A program made the position numbers and the translations under genes. From Acidimicrobiia bacterium (lineage in GTDB: Bacteria; Actinomycetota; Acidimicrobiia; Acidimicrobiales; Ilumatobacteraceae): DNA of 7,377 nt. The stretch's first letter is position 1. Each line of letters begins with the position of its first letter. The stretch is taken from assembly GCA_009926705.1 (NCBI GenBank), contig RFOJ01000041.1, forward strand, positions 1-7,377, in the 5' to 3' direction. This document shows positions 5,872-7,377 of this stretch, piece after piece. The notes beneath the pieces were generated by a model, which saw only the letters and a list, made by a program, of their open reading frames with translations, was not told the DNA's origin and did not search any database.

Positions 5872-6735
5872 ATGGCTGACTACACGCAGATCCGCTACGA
5901 GACGAGCAGCGGGGTAGCAACGGTCACCTTGTACCGTCCTGAGAAGATGAACGCCTTCACCGGCGTGATGATGAATGAGTTGCTCTCCGTATTCGACGAG
6001 ATCGACGCTGACGACGCCGTGCGAGCGGTGATCGTCACGGGCGAAGGTCGGGCCTTCTGCGCCGGCGCCGACCTGTCGGGCGGTGCCAAGACGTTCGACG
6101 ACGGCGACTGGTCGAGCCCGAACGATGAGCGCACGCGTCGCGACGGTGGTGGACGCGTCACGCTGCGCATCTACGACTGCAAGAAGCCGGTCATCGCCGC
6201 TATCAACGGTGCAGCAGTCGGTGTCGGCGCGACGATGACCTTGCCGATGGACGTGCGGCTGGCGTCGACCTCAGCCCGATTCGGTTTCGTGTTCTCGCGC
6301 CGCGGCATCGTGCCCGAAGCGTGTTCGTCGTGGTTCTTGCCACGAGCTGTCGGCATCTCGCAGGCGGCCGAGTGGGTCTACAGCGGTCGAGTGTTCGATG
6401 CGCAAGAGGCGCTGCGCGGCGGGTTGGTCCGGTCGGTGCACGAACCTGCGGAACTGATGCCGGCCGCCCGCGCCCTCGCCGAAGAGATTGCCCACAACAC
6501 GAGCGGAGTCTCGGTGGCCTTAGCGCGACAGATGCTCTGGCGCATGCTCGGGGCCTCGCACCCGATGGAAGCACACCGCGCAGATTCGCGCGGCATCCAG
6601 TTGCGCGGTCGAAGCGCCGATGCGCACGAAGGAGTCACGAGTTTCTTGGAGAAGCGCCCCGCCACGTTCACCGACTCCGTCTCGCGCGATCTGCCTGACA
6701 TCTTCCCGAACTGGGAAGACCCCGAATTTTCGTGA
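5872..6735 (+). CDS. Crotonase-family acyl-CoA enzyme, probably enoyl-CoA isomerase-like
   Basis: The 287 residues form a crotonase fold protein acting on acyl-CoA thioesters: RPEKMNAF (22-29) near the CoA site, first oxyanion-hole segment RAFCAGADL (60-68), and KPVIAAINGAAVGVGA (105-120) for the second. Aligned by eye with rat mitochondrial enoyl-CoA hydratase, neither catalytic glutamate is kept: Glu144 falls on T121 and Glu164 on F141. Instead E149 in GIVPEACSSWFLPR (145-158) sits where delta3,delta2-enoyl-CoA isomerases such as human ECI2 (PEGCSS) and yeast Eci1 carry their single catalytic glutamate. Double-bond isomerisation in the breakdown of unsaturated fatty acids is therefore more likely than hydration, though the substrate is unknown. 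The C-terminal tail from about 258 (FLEKRP to DIFPNWEDPEFS) resembles a broad clade labelled enoyl-CoA hydratase in actinobacteria. ATG 5872 is chosen because homology begins at once (YTQIRYETSSGVATVTL); the frame stays open upstream into ftsX but that part is repeat. Its stop overlaps the globin start. Confidence 0.9.
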   Translation: MADYTQIRYETSSGVATVTLYRPEKMNAFTGVMMNELLSVFDEIDADDAVRAVIVTGEGRAFCAGADLSGGAKTFDDGDWSSPNDERTRRDGGGRVTLRIYDCKKPVIAAINGAAVGVGATMTLPMDVRLASTSARFGFVFSRRGIVPEACSSWFLPRAVGISQAAEWVYSGRVFDAQEALRGGLVRSVHEPAELMPAARALAEEIAHNTSGVSVALARQMLWRMLGASHPMEAHRADSRGIQLRGRSADAHEGVTSFLEKRPATFTDSVSRDLPDIFPNWEDPEFS

Positions 6736-7145
6736 CTGATTCGAACTCAGGCGACCAAGCAGCCTCGTTGACGGTCTACGAACGAGTCGGTGGGCAGCAG
6801 TTCTTCGATCGCCTCGCTGCCGAGTTCTACCGCGGTGTGCGCAGCGACCCCGTGCTGCTCGCCTTGTATCCGCAACCAGACGATCTCCAGCCGGCTGAGC
6901 GGCGACTCGCGATGTTTCTCGCTCAGTATTGGGGCGGGCCGACGACCTATCTCGAAGAACGAGGCCACCCGCGCCTGCGCATGCGGCATGCGGCGTACCC
7001 AATCGACGATGCGATGCGTGATCGTTGGCTCGCGCACATGAATGCCGCACTCGACGCCCTGCACATCACCGTCGCCCCCGAAGTGGTGGGGGAGATGCGC
7101 GACTACTTTGTGCGCGCTGCCGACCACCTGCGCAACGTGAACTAG
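6732..7145 (+). CDS. glbO: Group II truncated haemoglobin (GlbO/trHbO type)
   Basis: A small haem protein with the 2-on-2 globin fold. Group II members bind O2 tightly and have been linked to oxygen handling, peroxide reactions and NO or redox protection; the role here is unproven. All marker residues of the group are visible in 137 residues: Tyr B10 = Y33 (EFYRGV), Tyr CD1 = Y46 (LYPQPD), proximal His F8 = H86 (RLRMRHAAY) and Trp G8 = W99 (DRWLAHM), matching from memory Tyr23, Tyr36, His75 and Trp88 of M. tuberculosis GlbO. The block from MFLAQYWGGP (61-70) to RGHPRLRMRHA (77-87) is the family hallmark. It starts with GTG at 6732, overlapping the TGA of the upstream crotonase gene by 4 bases (GTGA), with no strong ribosome site, so translation is probably coupled to that gene. 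The N-terminus is about ten residues longer than in mycobacterial GlbO. Identification is firm. Confidence 0.95.
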   Translation: MTDSNSGDQAASLTVYERVGGQQFFDRLAAEFYRGVRSDPVLLALYPQPDDLQPAERRLAMFLAQYWGGPTTYLEERGHPRLRMRHAAYPIDDAMRDRWLAHMNAALDALHITVAPEVVGEMRDYFVRAADHLRNVN

Positions 7146-7203
7146 CCACCACTCACTGATGACGCAACGTGAACTTGCCGTTGTGGTCTACTCGCGCAAC
7201 GTG
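7131..7203 (+). repeat. CGCAACGTG element three times at exact 32-base spacing
   Basis: CGCAACGTGAACT occurs at 7131-7143 (the end of the globin gene) and again at 7163-7175 in the intergenic gap; with the following bases the match is 16 of 17. The first nine bases recur at 7195-7203 inside the end of the opposite gene. The three starts (7131, 7163, 7195) are each 32 bases apart, while the bases between them are not conserved. This may be the remnant of a small tandem duplication around the globin stop codon, or chance for the third copy. Confidence 0.5.
7163..7185 (+). terminator. Weak hairpin between convergent genes, possible terminator
   Basis: CGCAACG (7163-7169) can pair with CGTTGTG (7179-7185) across a 9-base loop, giving a 7-pair stem with one G-U. 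It lies 17 bases after the globin stop. There is no T-run, and on the minus strand the G-U becomes a mismatch, so if it works at all it should act mainly on the plus-strand transcript. Support is position and structure only. Confidence 0.25.
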
Positions 7204-7377
7204 TAGCACGCGACCGCACTCGCGGCTGCGACATTCAGCGAGTCAACGCCTTGCGCCATCTCGATGCGCACGCGGTGCGAGCAGGCCGCCATGACGTTTG
7301 CATCCAAGCCTTCGCGCTCCGAACCGAAGAGCAAGAGGCGACGCGTCTGTTTGATGCGCACCTCACGCATCGGCACG
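7188..7377 (-). CDS. SpoU/TrmH-family RNA 2'-O-methyltransferase, C-terminal part (5' end outside window)
   Basis: On the minus strand a frame enters from the right edge and ends at TAG (7190-7188). The visible 62 or so residues carry the two C-terminal hallmark motifs of SPOUT-class (SpoU) methyltransferases: LLLFGSEREGL, the G-x-E-x-x-G-L motif 2, and RVRIEMAQGVDSLNVAAASAVACY, motif 3, with the conserved Ser-Leu-Asn. Together these form the trefoil-knot pocket for S-adenosylmethionine. The family methylates ribose 2'-OH groups in tRNA or rRNA; the target cannot be told from this fragment, and the first motif with its asparagine or arginine lies outside the window. The gene converges on the globin gene with 42 bases between stops, so it belongs to a separate transcription unit. 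Confidence 0.9.
   Translation of the reverse strand, partial: VPMREVRIKQTRRLLLFGSEREGLDANVMAACSHRVRIEMAQGVDSLNVAAASAVACYTLRE

Noticed and set aside
6321..6698. Overlapping plus-strand open frame inside the crotonase gene
   Set aside because: It is a shifted-frame reading of a conserved gene, with no start signal or family motif of its own.

Overview
The window is GC-rich DNA packed with short-spaced genes and looks like the chromosome of an actinobacterium. The order comF, secA, prfB, ftsE, ftsX, the actinobacterial type of SecA, and a group II truncated haemoglobin very close in sequence to mycobacterial GlbO all point that way. A lineage such as Acidimicrobiia is my best guess, but that is inference from gene content and style only.

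Bases 1-5770, plus strand: one apparent operon of housekeeping genes. It opens with the 3' end of a ComF-type phosphoribosyltransferase gene (to 268). A complete secA follows 7 bases later (276-3065), then prfB for release factor 2 (3084-4187), then ftsE and ftsX (4188-4865 and 4865-5770), the ABC-type divisome complex. The junctions are very tight: 7 bases, 18 bases, 0 bases (TAG directly followed by ATG) and a 1-base overlap (TAATG). Tight co-expression and probable translational coupling are implied. The genes serve protein export, translation termination and cell-wall hydrolase control during division. The common neighbours hpf (between comF and secA) and smpB (after ftsX) are not present at those positions.

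Bases 5771-5871: a 101-base gap holding a near-perfect 34-bp tandem repeat (two copies) and a -10-like hexamer placed so that the next gene could be transcribed without a leader. This is the likely boundary between two transcription units.

Bases 5872-7145, plus strand: a two-gene unit. A crotonase-family acyl-CoA enzyme has a residue pattern closer to delta3,delta2-enoyl-CoA isomerase than to hydratase. It overlaps by 4 bases (GTGA) a group II truncated haemoglobin.

Bases 7188-7377, minus strand: the C-terminal end of a SpoU/TrmH-family RNA 2'-O-methyltransferase, convergent with the globin gene across a 42-base gap that holds a weak hairpin. I found no tRNA, rRNA, CRISPR array or mobile element. 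Nothing here amounts to a clearly novel system; the points worth checking are the active site of the crotonase and its pairing with the globin, the repeats, and the residue and gene-order deviations listed below.
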